A stretch of 64,000 nt of DNA from Phorcus lineatus (taxonomy: Eukaryota; Mollusca; Gastropoda; Trochida; Trochidae): the NCBI GenBank assembly GCA_921293015.1, contig OV121088.1, forward strand, positions 31,037,645-31,101,644. The letters are read 5' to 3'. Every line of letters starts with the position of its first letter. Within the stretch, counting starts at the first letter, position 1. Of this stretch, positions 1 to 13,900 are shown piece after piece. The position numbers and the translations under genes are program-made. The notes beneath the pieces are model-generated. The model was given only the letters and a program-made list of their open reading frames with translations, was not told the origin of the DNA and did no database searches.

Positions 1-442
1 ACGGCTAGAATATTGCTCAAGCAGTAATAAACAATACCTCAAGGAGAAAGGAGCTTTATTACGCGCCCGTGTAAGATACTGCAGTGTAATATTTATACGG
101 CGATATTAAAATAGTGTAATACCGCTGCACATATGACGTCATAATATTGTGTGGCTGTGACGTAACAATGTTTGCACCGCTTCTCTCGTTTTATACTGAA
201 TCATTAAATTGTATCCTCTATTTGTTACGTAGTGGAGAGTTGCATGTCACTCGGCTTTCTCTGGTTACATTCAAGCAGTACTTGAGTTGTCTTCTCATCA
301 GCAGCTTTTTAACACTAAATGATTTGAATTTTTTGAATTGTTTAAAATTCTATTGAACAATGTAAGGAGAGACAACTCTCCTTATTCACAGATTATCTCC
401 CTTGGCAAGGTGGTTTTTATAACTTTCCTATATTTTTCTCAG
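1..442 (+). other. Intron upstream of first visible tankyrase exon
   Basis: No coding similarity to ankyrin repeats is visible here. The segment ends in a pyrimidine-rich tract and the AG acceptor at 441-442, so it is read as the 3' part of a tankyrase intron. Confidence 0.6.
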
Positions 443-3400
443 CTTGCACATGGAGCCGATCCCACAATGAAGAACCAGGAAGGACAGACTCCTCTAGATT
501 TGGCTACTGTAAGTTGAAACTTCCATCAAACCCTTCTTATCATGTACCATTGATAGCATACCTGTCCAAATTCACTCCAGGATTTTACTCTCTGTTAAGA
601 AGTTTTGATTGGTGTTAATTGATCATTCCGAATGGTTTCACACAAATCAAGCAGTTTCAAGCTTAACCTGACAAATTAAATGTAAGTAAAGATTTAACAG
701 ATTTTGTCACTTTATTTTTTTCCTCAAACTTATTTTCTATCCTTATTACGTAGCTTAAATCATAGTTGTGGCATTTATTATATATTCTCTATCTACTCAG
801 GCGGATGATGTACGTGCACTACTCCAAGACGCGATGCCACCAGTGGCGCTACCCCCGAGTGTTCCCAAAGCTCAGGTCGCCAGTAACCTCACCAGCAGTA
901 GCTCCTCATCCAGCAAGTAAGTAAACAGGCTAAGACAATTAATCATGATTGCATTCTATCTGTTAAAGACTGTTCATAACATGGCTAAATTCTCACACTA
1001 TTATACCTATAGGTTAGAATTGAGATGTTGTTTTGTTTTATCGAGGATCGTGATACATCGTCTGACACTTTATATAAAATCTTGTCTGTATCCTTAAATA
1101 TATTTTTTCATTTTAATTCTTTATTTTAACATAGGATGTTTGTGAAAACTTATTATTGTTATGAAATAACCAAAAAATATGGAAATGTAACATGAATCAT
1201 AATAGATCCTTGAGAGAGATCCTAAAATCGAAAGGGTTTGCATCGTCAAAGTTTTAACACCCCCGTTTATTTTACAGCAGCCTACTCAACAGCAGCTCTG
1301 ACGGGTTCCCGGGAGCGGTAGGCGGAAGTCCACAGGTTGGAGACGGCTGTAACATGGAGCGGTCTATCGGTGAGGGAGAGAGGAGCATCGAGGCAGTTAG
1401 TGTCATGGCCTTCCTCGGATCAATTGGACTCGAACAGCTTCGGGATATTTTCGAAAAGGAACAGATTTCGATGGACATTTTAGTGGAAATGGGACACGAA
1501 GAATTGAAGGACATTGGAATCAATGCATACGGTCACAGACACAAAATACTTAAAGGAGTGGAGAAACTTGTCGCAACAAAAGGTAAGGCTGAAATGTCGT
1601 TAGGTAGTAGTCATGGTTACAAGAATGCCATATATTACTGACCTCATGTTAGCCGAAACCTTGTTTGAGAATTATGTCCCAAGAAATTCACGTTTGTGTG
1701 TTCTGTTGAAATTGGAATTTTTTTTTTAAAATTGTGAAATTGTCCAAATGTACCAAAAAAATCCTCCCCTGTACCATTAATTTTGCTATCTAAGCTTTAT
1801 TTTCTATTTTGTGATTAAAACTTTTCATTGAACATCATGAGACTTTTCTTTTATCTTTTGTTTTTTTGTGTTAATAATCACATATGTACCTGTTTGAACA
1901 ACATCACCTGTACCCAAATTGGAAAGAATAGACCATCTTTACAGTCACCGTTCTGATCTGAAAAAAAACCCCTGAAATCTTTGAGTACTACTTTTGTAAA
2001 AGCAGTATCAAACAAAAACATCAAAGGTTACCACTTCGAGCAAAAGCTATCATGTTTTGGATTGTATGACAAGCCTTATATCACTTAAAAGCCTTATTTC
2101 ATACGTCCTGGTAGGTAAAAATTGCGGGATGTAACACCGTAGAAGAGAAGTTATACAATTTATCCTAAATCAGGAGACTAACCCTATTTCTTTCTCTGAT
2201 GTGCAGGAACAGCTGTTGTGTCGGGAGTGTCTAGTTCAGGAACTGTTCTGATTGACCTCGCACCGGATGATCCCGAGTACATCTCTGTGGAAGAACAGGT
2301 ACACCTATGATAGTCTCAAGACCCCTGTAATACAGAGAGGATATTACAACCTTCCATTTAATTCTATTTTTATTTAAAGAATTGATTGTTTAGTATAAAA
2401 CGAGTGAAAGCAAGTTTTATGCCAAATCAATTACATGTTTATTAGAAATAATATCAAATGAAAGGAAGTTTAGTATTCTGTTTATTACTTAACCACATAA
2501 ATTAAGCATGATTGCCGACAGAGTTTCGAAACCAAACTTTCTGCAATTCGTCACAGCTATGTCTAATGTCTCTTCTTTGGGGATCCGTAAATATTTTTGG
2601 CTTCAGAAAATCTACTATTCGCTATGCAACATTGATCTGAATAAGGCACATCCAAAGTTTTGTAAAAAAACAACAAAATGTGAACAAATGGCTAGATATT
2701 ATTTCAATAAGATTGCTACTGGTAGTTATTTTTCTTGTAGGTCTCGAAGCAGTTGTGCATACAGTGTTATGATGAATTCAAGAAAATCCTCTCCTTTGTT
2801 TTTATTGTAGTCAAAGAAATAAAGACAAAATGGCAACATCACCAAATGCTAAATCAGTTTTATGATGATTTATTTGTTGACAGATGCAGAGTACAATACG
2901 AGACCACAAGGACAGTGTCGGAGGAATCTTCAACAGATACACGATACACAAGGTGAGAGAGAGTTACTTCCCTTCTCACGATCCCCACATTGTAGCCCTA
3001 ATTTTATGTAACCGAAACAGTATACATATCAGAAAACATCATCAGGCAACATGTTAAAAGAATGAGAGATCTGTTGAAGTAACAGTTGTCACCCTGGGCA
3101 AGTGGAGAAAAAAACCTTTTTGCCTGACACTGATGTTTAGGGATGTCGTCACACTGTATCAATAAGGACACTGATTTGTTATTTTAGTAGTGATATTTTA
3201 TGGAATATTTACTTGCCTGTAACAAACCCATACTTGATTGTTCCCCAATTCTTCCAAAAACAGTTATCGTCACAGTATTGTTATTGCCTTTGTGTTTTCA
3301 GATCCAGAAAGTTAGGAACAAGAGGTTGTGGGAGCGTTACTGTCACCGCAGGAAGGAAGTCGGGGAGGAGAATCATGGTCACCCAAATGAGCGTCTCCTC

Positions 3401-5616
3401 TTCCACGGGTCTCCCTTCACCAACTCCATTGTACATAAGGGCTTTGATGAGAGGCACGCATATATAGGCGGCATGTTTGGGGCAGGTAGGTTATCAGCCA
3501 TGTTGATGAGCAAATCAATCTCTTTTTCTTGTAGGTTAGTTGCAAAGAGTACAAGGGTATAACCTGTAACTAGCCAAAAAAGGATAGGCTGCTGGAATAT
3601 TCAAGTCACCATATAAAATCAAATTTTGTGTTTTTTTTAGAAGTGTTTATTTCAAGGCTTTGATTTAACACTTATTGCTTGCAGGGAATAAAAACTTGTC
3701 AAATCATGCCAATAAGCATTGTCTCCTTTCTCCAGGTATTTATTTTGCTGAGAATTCCTCTAAAAGCAACCAGTACGTCTACGGGATCGGTGGAGGCACA
3801 GGGTGTCCAGTTCATAAAGACAGATCTTGTTATATATGTAATAGGTAAGTGAACCAAACATAATCTTTCTCCAACATCAAACTCACAATTCTTGATATCC
3901 CCAATTACAGTTTACAAGTGATTCTTATCATGTGTTATAGTAGTCTTTCTATTCACTTTATTCATCATTTCATACAACTACTTAAGAGTCAGGTTAGATT
4001 GCTAACAGTATAAGTAAAGTTGGACACTGTATGAACAGGTGACATCTGTGAGTGTGAGCTATTCCAGGCTCAGCCAATCCTCAGTAAATCATTAGTCAGC
4101 CAATCCTCAGTAAATCCTCAGTCAATCATCAGTCAATCAGTCAATAATCAGTCAATCATTAGTCAACCAATCCTCAGTCAATCCTCAGTCAATCAGTCAA
4201 TAATCAGTCAATCATTAGTCAGCCAATCCTCAGTAAATCCTCAGTAAATCCTCAGTCAATCATCAGTCAATCATCAGTCAATCATCAGTCAGTCAATCAT
4301 CAGTCAATCATCAGTCAATCATCAGTCAATCATCAGTCAGCCAATCCTCAGTAAATCCTCGGTAAATCCTCAGTCAATCATCAGTCAATCATTAGTCAGC
4401 CAATCCTCAGTCAATCAGTCAATAAAATCAGTCAATCATTAGTCAGTAAATCCTCAGTCAATCATTAGTCAATCAGTCAATCATCAGTCAATCATTAGTC
4501 AGCCAATCCTCAGTAAATCATCAGTCAATAATCAGTCAATCAGTCAATAATCAGTCAATCATTAGAAATTCATACATCTGACAGTCTGTCTGCAATATTT
4601 GTTTCCCAAATCAGCAAAGTTGCTTGCTTGCTGACTCCAGATATAAACATACTCGGATTTTCTTATCTGATTTGCTTCTTTTAAATGTCAAAGCCAGCAA
4701 TATATATATATGGGCTAATATGTATATCAGAGGAAACAATTGAGCCATCCAGAGTATGAATGTAGATTTATTTTAATTAACAGAACTGGGATATGTATTG
4801 CAAATATTCACTATTTGAGCTTTTGTAGCAGACAATATATTAAAAAAATCAGTTTTCATGTAAGTGTTATTACAGCCTTTGTATGTAGATTCAGAAGGTT
4901 GAGAACAAGAGGTTGTAGGTTGGCAGCGGTTACTGTCACCGCTGAAAGAAGTCTAGAGGAGTCTGAGAATCATCTCATACGTTCACTATAACATATTGTG
5001 TTGCAGACAACTACTGCTGTGCCGAGTGACGCTGGGTAAGTCTTTCCTCCAGTTCAGTGCAATGAAGATGGCGCATGCCCCGCCAGGACACCACTCTGTG
5101 ATAGGCAGACCCAGCTCAGGCGGCCTCTGCTTCTCTGAATACGTTGTGTATAGGGGAGAGCAGGTACGTTCACATAGGAGAGCAGAAAATAGGGTTAAAT
5201 GGAGCCATGGGGCTTCCTACTTTTATGTTTTTGATTATTTTGTACACATGACAGTCCTATAAGGATTGGACAACTATATTGCAAATTGTACACCTTAACT
5301 GTGTAGAAATAAATTTCATTTCATTAAATTCAACATCGAGAGCACAATTCTAGCTACTTATTATTGTTAGCCATTCATCAGATGATGTTTTTTTTATCAT
5401 TATGTATGGCATTTTAAAATTCTTTATGGCATTCAAAGACTTTATCTAGCCAGTGTTTAAAGATAGAATAAGATAGAGGATAGTAAAAAATTTATTTCTA
5501 GTTATTCTTGTACAAACAAATTGTTCATGAATCTTTTCTTGTCATTTCAGGCGTACCCCGAGTATCTCATCACATTTCAAATCATCAAACCGGAACCAGA
5601 CCCGAAGAAGTCGTGA
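443..5616 (+). CDS. TNKS: Tankyrase, 3' nine coding exons (SAM and PARP catalytic domains)
   Basis: Poly-ADP-ribose polymerase that PARylates axin, TRF1 and other ankyrin-bound partners in Wnt signalling and telomere control (family knowledge). Coding exons: 443-508, 801-916, 1278-1582, 2207-2298, 2884-2952, 3302-3485, 3736-3844, 5007-5163 and 5551-5616, ending in TGA. All introns are GT-AG and the frame is continuous, giving 387 residues of the C-terminus. Residues 1-35 are the end of the ankyrin region ([20 protein letters not shown]). A Ser-rich linker follows, then a SAM domain at about 98-157 ([17 protein letters not shown]). The PARP domain spans about 200-385, with catalytic His251 in LFHGSP, Tyr280 in GIYFAENSS and Glu370 in YPEYLI. 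The zinc ligands are C301, H304, C309 and C312. All key residues are intact, so the gene looks functional. Its 5' part lies before the window. Which of the two vertebrate paralogues it matches cannot be decided here. Confidence 0.97.
4071..4566. repeat. About 11-bp minisatellite in a tankyrase intron
   Basis: Roughly 45 variants of a TCAGTCAATCA-type unit fill about 500 bp, mixed with longer higher-order blocks such as 'agtcagccaatcctcagtaaatc'. It lies in the intron between the exons ending at 3844 and starting at 5007. No function is implied. Confidence 0.95.
4840..4975 (+). pseudogene. Decayed duplicate of the tankyrase exon at 3302-3485
   Basis: The stretch 'gagaacaagaggttgt' followed by 'ttactgtcaccgc' and 'gagaatcat' repeats, with gaps, the 5' third of the exon at 3302-3485 ([15 protein letters not shown]). 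The similarity extends upstream into that exon's intron ('gcctttgtgttttcag' there, 'gcctttgtatgtag' here). An extra 8-bp block and in-frame stops destroy the frame. It is a tandem intragenic duplication in which only part remains alignable. Inclusion in mRNA would truncate the PARP domain, so it is presumably skipped. Confidence 0.85.
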
Positions 5617-7255
5617 TGGCCGCGAGCCGTCCTCTCCTGTGTATAAATTGTACAAAGAGCATTGTTATTATTGTATATGTCAAGTTGATTGTGCAAGAGA
5701 ACTATACTGTTTGTGTGGTGGTATGCAACCCACTCTATGGATGGATTACTTCCCTTTACATATCACTTAGCTTTTATGTACACATCTATAGTTTCACTCA
5801 AAAAATTAAGAGAAAAAAATGAGTGAACCGACAATGTTGTCCTTTAAACCGTGTTGGGTAAGCATTTGTGAATAAAAAAATATCGCAACTAGCTTGTTGT
5901 CAAAAGTATTGTCACAAATCACTTATAAATTGTTTCAAAATGTTTCCAATCATGAATCAATTGACTTATTTAGATCCAAAACGTTTTAGGATCTTCATTT
6001 TCTACACTTTTTTCAGCCAAAAATATATTTTGAGTGAAGCTATGGATGCCAATCTACATAATGATGTTTTTAAATCTTGATTCGTTTTGACAATGTCTTC
6101 ATTGATAAAGTTAAGATATCATTTGGAAATTATTTTAAAAATAAACATTTTGTGATAGAAGTTATATATTTCATCTCATCCAAAAATTTGTTAGCTTTAA
6201 ATCTTTGTTTACATTTATCATGGTTTTTCAATATGGTGTATAAACAAATATATACAAAAAACATTTCACATGAAGAACCAAATAATTCATCAATTTTATT
6301 TAACACATCAATGGCAATATTTTGAAATGTGATGCTTGATTGGTAAATTTAATATGTTTAATATTTTAATTATTTTTAAGAGCAAAGTTTTTTTTTAAAA
6401 TGAAGATTTTGCATATATGTTTAAAATTGATGTCATAATTGAAAAGTAAGCTAAATGATCATGCAAATGTTTCATGAATAGTTGAGTGTGCAAAGTTAAC
6501 ATGTGTTATTTACTATATTAATTCCTGTTACAAACTTGAAACAAAATATTACATCAATCTTTGAGGTCAACATTTGACTTTGAAACTCATTTATAGAAGT
6601 ATCTGCAAAATGTTAAAGATGACATTTGTCTTCACAAATAAGAATAATAATAATACTACTTCATTACCCCGAAAGGAATTCAGTTTGTATCATTAGAGAG
6701 CTTGAATGCACAGGAACATACATGTGATACATAAACAAACACATTTTGTTAATTCAAAAATCATTTAACAGCGTCTAACCTGAAGTAGGATTCCTAACAT
6801 TTTGTTTAAAAATTGAAGTAAACAAAACTATGCAAATAGACCGTCTGAGTTAAATCAAATCATTAATTATCTCCCTTGTCTGTAACCTCAGAGATGCAAA
6901 TAGATAAATAGACTGTTAATTTTTCACACTTATAGCAAATGATAATGTATGATGTCACGTTTCAACTGTAATACTTAGCTTATTTGTGAACATTAAGATT
7001 ACCTGATAGCTTCGTCAGTGTCATGGGCAAGCTTTTGGTACTATATTGTAATTGTATACCAACTGTGTAGGAATCATGCTACCCGTGATTCATTCATTCG
7101 CTAATGTTTGCTATGTATTGGGTGGTTGTCAATCTATTTGTTATATCTTGAAGTCTTAGAATCACAATGGAACTAGGTCTCTGAGAAATGAAACAGGTTT
7201 GATATACAAAGCATAAGTGTGATCCTTGATTTAAAAATAATGCACAATGTGCAAA
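5617..7255 (+). other. Tankyrase 3' UTR and AT-rich spacer
   Basis: No gene is visible after the TGA. AATAAA polyadenylation-signal candidates occur at 5871 and 6140, so the transcript could end shortly after either. The rest is AT-rich sequence in which I see nothing else. Confidence 0.5.
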
Positions 7256-7375
7256 ATTTTCACGGCAATGCATAGCTAAAATGGCCTTACAGGATTTCTC
7301 CCTGTAATAATACTAGCAGCCGCGATATAAGTGAAATATTCTTGAAAGCGGCGTTAAACCCCATATCACCTTACC
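7256..7375 (+). mobile_element. 5'-truncated SINE copy
   Basis: This matches the 3' half of the SINE at 7545-7829: 'aatgcatagc', 'ataatactagcagc', 'gcgatataagtgaaa' and 'gcgttaaac' occur in the same order. The tRNA-like head is missing. It is a separate, older insertion about 290 bp upstream of the fuller copy. Confidence 0.75.
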
Positions 7376-7544
7376 TCAACTGAATGTGCAAAATTCCATT
7401 GGGAAAAATACATACCACTGTTGTAGCTGTAAACAAATCTGCTAAATTTTGGAGTATTATCTAAAAAAAGGTATTTATTTTACTTTAAAGAATTATGTAT
7501 GTTGATTTAGAATGTTTATTTAATAATATTTGTTTATTTATAAA

Positions 7545-7829
7545 TGTGCGCTCGGCTTCGGATCAAGAGGTCCGTGGTTCGAATCCCGCAAGAGGCTCGG
7601 CAACTTTGTCTGCAGTAGAGAACAGTTCTACACACAGTCAGGTTTGGGTGCAAAGCTGCACTCAGTTTCAGCGCAGTACCACCCATGGTTCGCTAGTTCC
7701 AGCCAATGCTCGCAGGTTTCACCATAATGCATAGCCACAATGGTGTTGCGGGCTTTCTCTCTGCAATAATACTAGCAGCAGCGATATAAGTGAAAGCGGT
7801 GTTAAACACCAACTCACTCACTCACTCAT
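7545..7829 (+). mobile_element. tRNA-derived SINE, plus orientation
   Basis: A polymerase III B-box-like GGTTCGAATCC at 7576-7586 sits in a degraded tRNA-like head. A non-tRNA body follows ('ataatactagcagcagcg', 'gtgaaagcggtgttaaac') and the copy ends in an (ACTC)n tail at about 7812-7829. No good A box is visible, so the head is truncated. The tail type is one I associate with abalone and related gastropods (memory, not checked). Confidence 0.8.
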
Positions 7830-10675
7830 TATTTATAAATGTGTAGTAAGAATCTGAATTGTAATTGATATGCACTTAAAAAAACCCTTTGCATTTGCAG
7901 TTACTGCATTGGGCATCTGAATAACTGTGCTTTCCAGCAAAGTACAATGATGATATTTAAAAGACAAATATTAAATAAACAATACTGCTAGCAAACAAGT
8001 TGATAAGTTTATCAGAGATCTAGTTCCGTTCCATTGCTTCAGCTGATTGGCCATTCTCTCTGGAATTTTATACATGTTGTATTTTCACATCTTTGCTTTC
8101 GAATCTCTTCATTCCTTTATTTGCTCCTTTCTTCCTTTCTTTCTTTCTCAAGGCTTTCACTCTGTCATTCCAAGTGGGTTATGGCCATAGTTTAATTCCT
8201 CATTGAATAAAAAGACTGTTTGTCTCTCCATCAATACACCCTTGTTTGTTCTGATTTGTAAATTAGAATAGGATTGATAACTTATATGATAGATATTGGT
8301 TAGTATAATACCATGGTTGATATGTTCCCATTTCAAACTAAGAGGTTTGTGTTTAAATTATGACATAAGTTTGAATAGTTGATCTCTCACAGTAGAGTCT
8401 GGTATCATTTATATAAACACAAGTTAACAGTTACTAATAGAGGAAACGATACCTTCACCAAGTATAAATAGCCATGAGTAACCAGCCGTAAGCGATATGA
8501 GCGTTTTAGGCCGAAGGATATCGGGGTATATGATGGAGCTGGGTGGAGACAAAAACGCTGATGTAGCAGGATGATGCATGAATGAAAAATGTTTTTAGCT
8601 CATGAGGCATGATGGGTTTATGTGTCAGCTTGAGGCATCCATAAGGCATCTGTCTCGTGTTTTCTGTGAACTTTTTACATTTCTTACTTCACGGGACTGT
8701 TGCAGCCCAAAATATGAAATTTTATGGGGAGGTACTAAGGGGATCTAAGCTTGTAAATATGACCCCCAACAAATATGGGCCTTAGTTTTTATTCATTTCT
8801 AAAAAAATGACTGATTTTTCCTATGATATCGGTTGGCATAGGGAATTTAAGATTACATGGAGACCAAGTTTGGTCTTGAGCAACCATGTTATATTACAGG
8901 ATGTCTACCCTGGATTCTGCTTTTGATTTTCACCAGAAACCCTTAATACTAAACCATCAAAATTTAAAAATATGTCGATGGAGACGATGATAAGGTAATT
9001 TCATTGTCCAAAATAGGGGCATGACGAAAACGACCTTTCGGTCGTTAATCAAAACCTTTAGGTATAGGAAGCTCAAATTATCAGAATAACATCCTTGTTA
9101 CTTGAAGAACTGGGCCTAGATTTTCGCAGCTTAAAATTATATGAAAAATAATCAATGGATTTATATCTGGCTGGTAAGCCAGCTTTAAGACATGCATTAT
9201 ATTCATATTGTAAGAAGTGAAATAGAATATATGTCATGTAAGTCAAGAAAAGGAATATTGCATTACACCGCCGGAATTGAATTATGAATTATCTATCTTA
9301 ATTGAGTGACCTGTGACCAGCACTGTGCCAAGGAGAGATCAGCTCGTTAGTTATTATAGGCTTGGTTTTAGTTGTGTTCATTTCCTTGATAATTAACAGC
9401 TTTTTTGCTAAATTTGAAACAAAGATGAAATATATTAGCGAGTAAATGACAAATTAATTGCAATCACTCCGAAAAAGTCACTCTTCTTTCGATTAACGAA
9501 AATGGCGAAATCTTGTCTATTTACCAGCAAACTGATTTTTGGACATATTATGAACTTTAAGTCACCCACATCGGAAGTAAAGCATGCAAAGACTGATGAG
9601 ATACAGAGACAATGACTCTTAGCTTGTGATCTGAGCTAAACATACAATATCATCTAAAAGTGACAGAGCGTTTATGTTGAGTTTCACGTGGCTTAAATAA
9701 GTTTTAAAATATCATATGTCCTGAGTCAAGTTCATATCGCAACTCGCAAACCTTTCTCTAAAATGCCCAAATTATAATTTTTTCCTTGTATTCAATGATA
9801 ACCGGAAAAGAACCACATCATTGTTAATACATCGAATATCTGCGCCCCCTTTACATTTACATTAGTTAAACGACATATTAAACACTCCAAATCCATGTCC
9901 GCTGTAGGCCTACAACAGTTTCAAAAATTACGTTTGAGACAACGGCGCGCGCCACTGTCCGGTTTTCGATCAAAATCACCACTTAAACCTGTAAATTGTT
10001 CTTGTATTGAAGTCATAAGCATTATGATACTGATTATCAAAAGAAAAAAAACACTGCCTCTCGATAAAAGTTTTGACATATCTCACTACAACAACATACT
10101 CTGTGGTCCTGAATAGTCACACCATTATCAGTATTCAATTTCCTCATCATCCACAATACATCTTAGTTATGAATCCTGTGACCTTCTGACACAGTTCTTG
10201 GACACGGAGGTCAGTTGCGAAATCACAACCGAGGTCTTGCCAGCAGACTGAGACGGACACGTACAGATTGACCACTCGGAATGACCAGTCATGGTGGACA
10301 CACGTTCGACTCGACTGTCCGGCCACTGACGCTGATTGAGTAGACAGACTTAGTAATTTGATTTGATAATTACATCTGTAAGGGAAATTTGTAGAACTAA
10401 TCGTTGAGAGTTCTTATACCCCTACTTACGTAGTATGGGTTATATCCTTGTCCGCCACGCTGTTTATCCTTCTGTCTATACCTACCTCTTTTGGTAGACA
10501 CTCTTTGGTTATTAGAGTTACAGCGCCCCAAACACATTCACTGGTCTCTTCGCTATCTTCAATAAAATACTTTTAGTAAGATAATACAAACGACATGAAT
10601 GCCAGGTCGTTGCTGATATAATGAAATGATCATGAAGTGTCAAAAACAAGTTATTTGGTACCACAATTTGGTTTC
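7830..10675. other. Intergenic, no gene seen
   Basis: AT-rich sequence without long open frames, splice-bounded exons or clear terminal repeats. A short TTCC-rich tract lies near 8110-8150. I see nothing else I can support. Confidence 0.5.
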
Positions 10676-10955
10676 ATAAATGTGTGTTATATTTTGTATC
10701 ACAAATGTGTGTTATATTTTGGATCTTAAATGTGTGTAATATTTTGGATCTCAAATGTGTATTAAATATAGGATCACAAATGTGTGTTATATTTGGTAGC
10801 ACAAATGTGTGTTATATTTGTGATCACAATTGTGTGTTATATTTGGAATCAGAAATGTGTTATATTTGGTAACAAATGTGTTATATTTGGTATCACAAAT
10901 GTGTGTCATATTTGATATTACAACTGTGTGTTACATTAATGTTCACAAATGTGCA
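10676..10955. repeat. About 25-27-bp tandem repeat
   Basis: About ten imperfect copies of a unit like 'cacaaatgtgtgttatatttgg' run head to tail. Some lack one or two bases. The 62-residue open frame through it is a by-product of the repeat. Confidence 0.92.
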
Positions 10956-13900
10956 AATACCAATATATGCTGGAAGTGAGAATGTTGTTAATTAATTCAA
11001 TGACAAGAATATCCCCAAATCGTTCATCTGGAGCATAATTCATATAATATATCGGTTTAACGATAATTACCTAGCAGTAAGCATACTGTGTCAGACACAT
11101 AAACCACAACCTGATATCAGCTCATAGATAAAACAGGGCGAGTTGATCCTAGATTATGGGTATCTGCAGCAAGTCTGGTACCACAATGTACACACAAACA
11201 TAATCTTTAATCAGTAGTCTGGCACGGTTGTGTGAAACATCCTTGCTTACCGTGTTTTGTAACAATCGTACGTTCGAAAAAAATGAGGGGATATTTCTGC
11301 CTGACTCGTGTCAACATTGACCGGTTGGTGCCAAATCAAAGCTAATGCCAGCTTGTTAACTATTACAATCCCTTATTGCGAGATTTAATATTATCTAGTG
11401 TAATATAACGCAATATAAAATCACTTTCATTATACGCTTTTATGATGAGTTTACACAGTCTGATTAAAATCGACCATGTTCCGAGGAATTAAAGTTTTCA
11501 TATATTGACTCTACCGGTATTCGAACGTACTCTATCAGGGGCTTTCCTCTCCACGAAGGTCCATTGTCTATGCTTAACACAGCAATTGATAATGGTTTAA
11601 TCAAACGAAGGAGACTTGAAAGTAGCTGATAGATATGTCAGGATTGTAAAACTTTCTATATGAACGGAGAAATATTGCCACCAAGAAACCCACGGGAATC
11701 TTTAGAAAACGCTAGGTTTTAACAACCAAACCAAAAGAAGTGTGTGTGATAATTTTAACAGTGCAAATGTATCACAGAGCGTTAAACTTTTGAACAATCA
11801 CATACTCATAAAAGAAGCTATATCATCTTTTTTTGTTGAATTTTCTGAGTAAATTTTGTGTTTGTGACGTCATGACAACAATCATGACTTTTTAAAAATC
11901 ACGTTTGATACGATAATCAAAATAATAATAATCTAATAAAATGATTTAGATAATTAGTCGTATATGCAGAGAAACGAATTTGGTTTATATGATTAAGAAT
12001 TTTAAAAAAAAAAAAAGATTGTCAATTTTTAAATAAGGGCACAGTGTACGGAATTCTTGACTTAATTTTAGTCTCCACTGTAAGTATGTGATAATCAATT
12101 GATTGTTATTTCTATGGTGCACTCACAAATTAACCCTTATTTGAAGAGACAGTTACAAATTTATCTCAATCAATACACAGACAAACCAATTAATCTTGTC
12201 TGCTCCAGTGGGATTCAAATAGTTACAGGTAGATTTCTTCCCTTTCATTTAATTTTGGACATCTTGAACTTTTGCAACTCCCCAGTTTAAGTAACATATG
12301 TTTGGCATTTGCACTGATGTTTGTTGTAAAGAGGCAGTAGCATGTTATTTTTGAAAGATTAGTGTCTTCAAATGTCCCCCAAACAAACAACATTTGTTGC
12401 ATTATATTCAGAGGGTCAAAACGTCTCCTTACTGAACCCTATCATGGAATAATCAAGTATAAAGCAAAAAATCACTAGCGGCCATTTTTAAGGGACCACC
12501 TTTTAATAATATGAGGTAGGGAAATGGCTTCGCATAGTTTAACCAATCATGGTACGTTCGTTTTAAAACTGCTTCTTTTGATCATTACATTATTATTACA
12601 TTATTTTGAAATTACAAATTTTTATTTTCGTTCTCATGAGGTCACTTTATTTATGTAAAAAACGTGCTACTGCCCCTTTTAAGTGTACTTTCGTGTCGAT
12701 TACCAAAACACTTCTGATACTCGAGTCTCCGTCTAATCTCTGTGTTCTTAGGAAATATGCTTGTGTACATAGTTTATTGGACTATTACATTTGGAACAAT
12801 TCATTTGTATCAATAGATCACTTTTGTTCTTATGAACGATTTATACCATTGCCGAACATTGAAAAAATTTATAATTGTTATATTTTTCTTGAAACTAATT
12901 GCTTACATGAATTTCGGTAAACCGGTTCATGAAATAGAATACCGACACTGTGAAAGATGGGATAAAACTTGACAGTTATTCAACATGGGAAACAATAAGA
13001 TAAAAGTGGATCTGACATCAAACAAATATATTTAGTTATATTTTTTACTCTTCATCACTCACAAATACTCCCCAAGGTATTGAAGGCGACTTCCTGGTGT
13101 GGAAAACTAGGCGTTTATGAAGGATGATGGAGGTCCACCAAACTACTTCTACTATCAGAATAACAGAAAAGTAAAAGTAAAGTAATTCATATTAAATTTT
13201 AGTCTAAGATTTGATTTTGTTTTGAATAAATTATTTTTGCCTACTACTTTAAAAGAATCGATTTCTATTTATTTGTCCATCCTGAAAAATATTTTTAATT
13301 TTTGTTTCTATATAATGGTGTGTATACAGGATTTGTTTACTTAAAACAAATTTAAAAACTGAAATATTTATTTGAATTGTTCATTTTAAAGTCAGTTATT
13401 ATGTTCTAGGAAACGAATCATATGGTCTGTTATGTCGTCAACATTACTCAGGAATATCAAAATTATGGTCTACATATTTCTTGCTACAACGTACTTCTAT
13501 CCGTAATACTTTTCGGGTACACAATCCAACGTATCCAAATTCTGGCAAACCTGAGTATGTTAGTGATCCTTTAAAGTCTACATAACCACAAACATATTTC
13601 ACTATTTTCTTTGAACAATATGAATGTCTGATTACTATATTGTATAGTGCGCCAAAGGCCGCTACTCAAATATGTTCAGTTTGGTAATGAAAGCCGTTTA
13701 TGAATGCCACTATTGATGCGCTTGGATCTGTCTGGCCACAAACCAGTGATTGCATGACTGGTCACACGCCCTTTTTGTGACGTCATAAACAGAATCATTG
13801 CCTCGTGATCTATACATCTATCGTAACAATATCACAGAAAACCCCAATTATCAACGATTTTCAGAGAAAGTTTTCCACTCAGTTAGATAAATCATTTGAC

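Noticed and set aside
7576-7586. tRNA gene
   Set aside because: Only a B box is present; no cloverleaf or A box. It is a SINE head. The same applies to 49744 and 60060.
10676-10955. CRISPR-like array
   Set aside because: Units are contiguous diverged tandem repeats without unique spacers, in a eukaryotic genome.
12606-12920. 104-residue frame as a gene
   Set aside because: AT-driven hydrophobic sequence with no ATG context, domain or splice signal.
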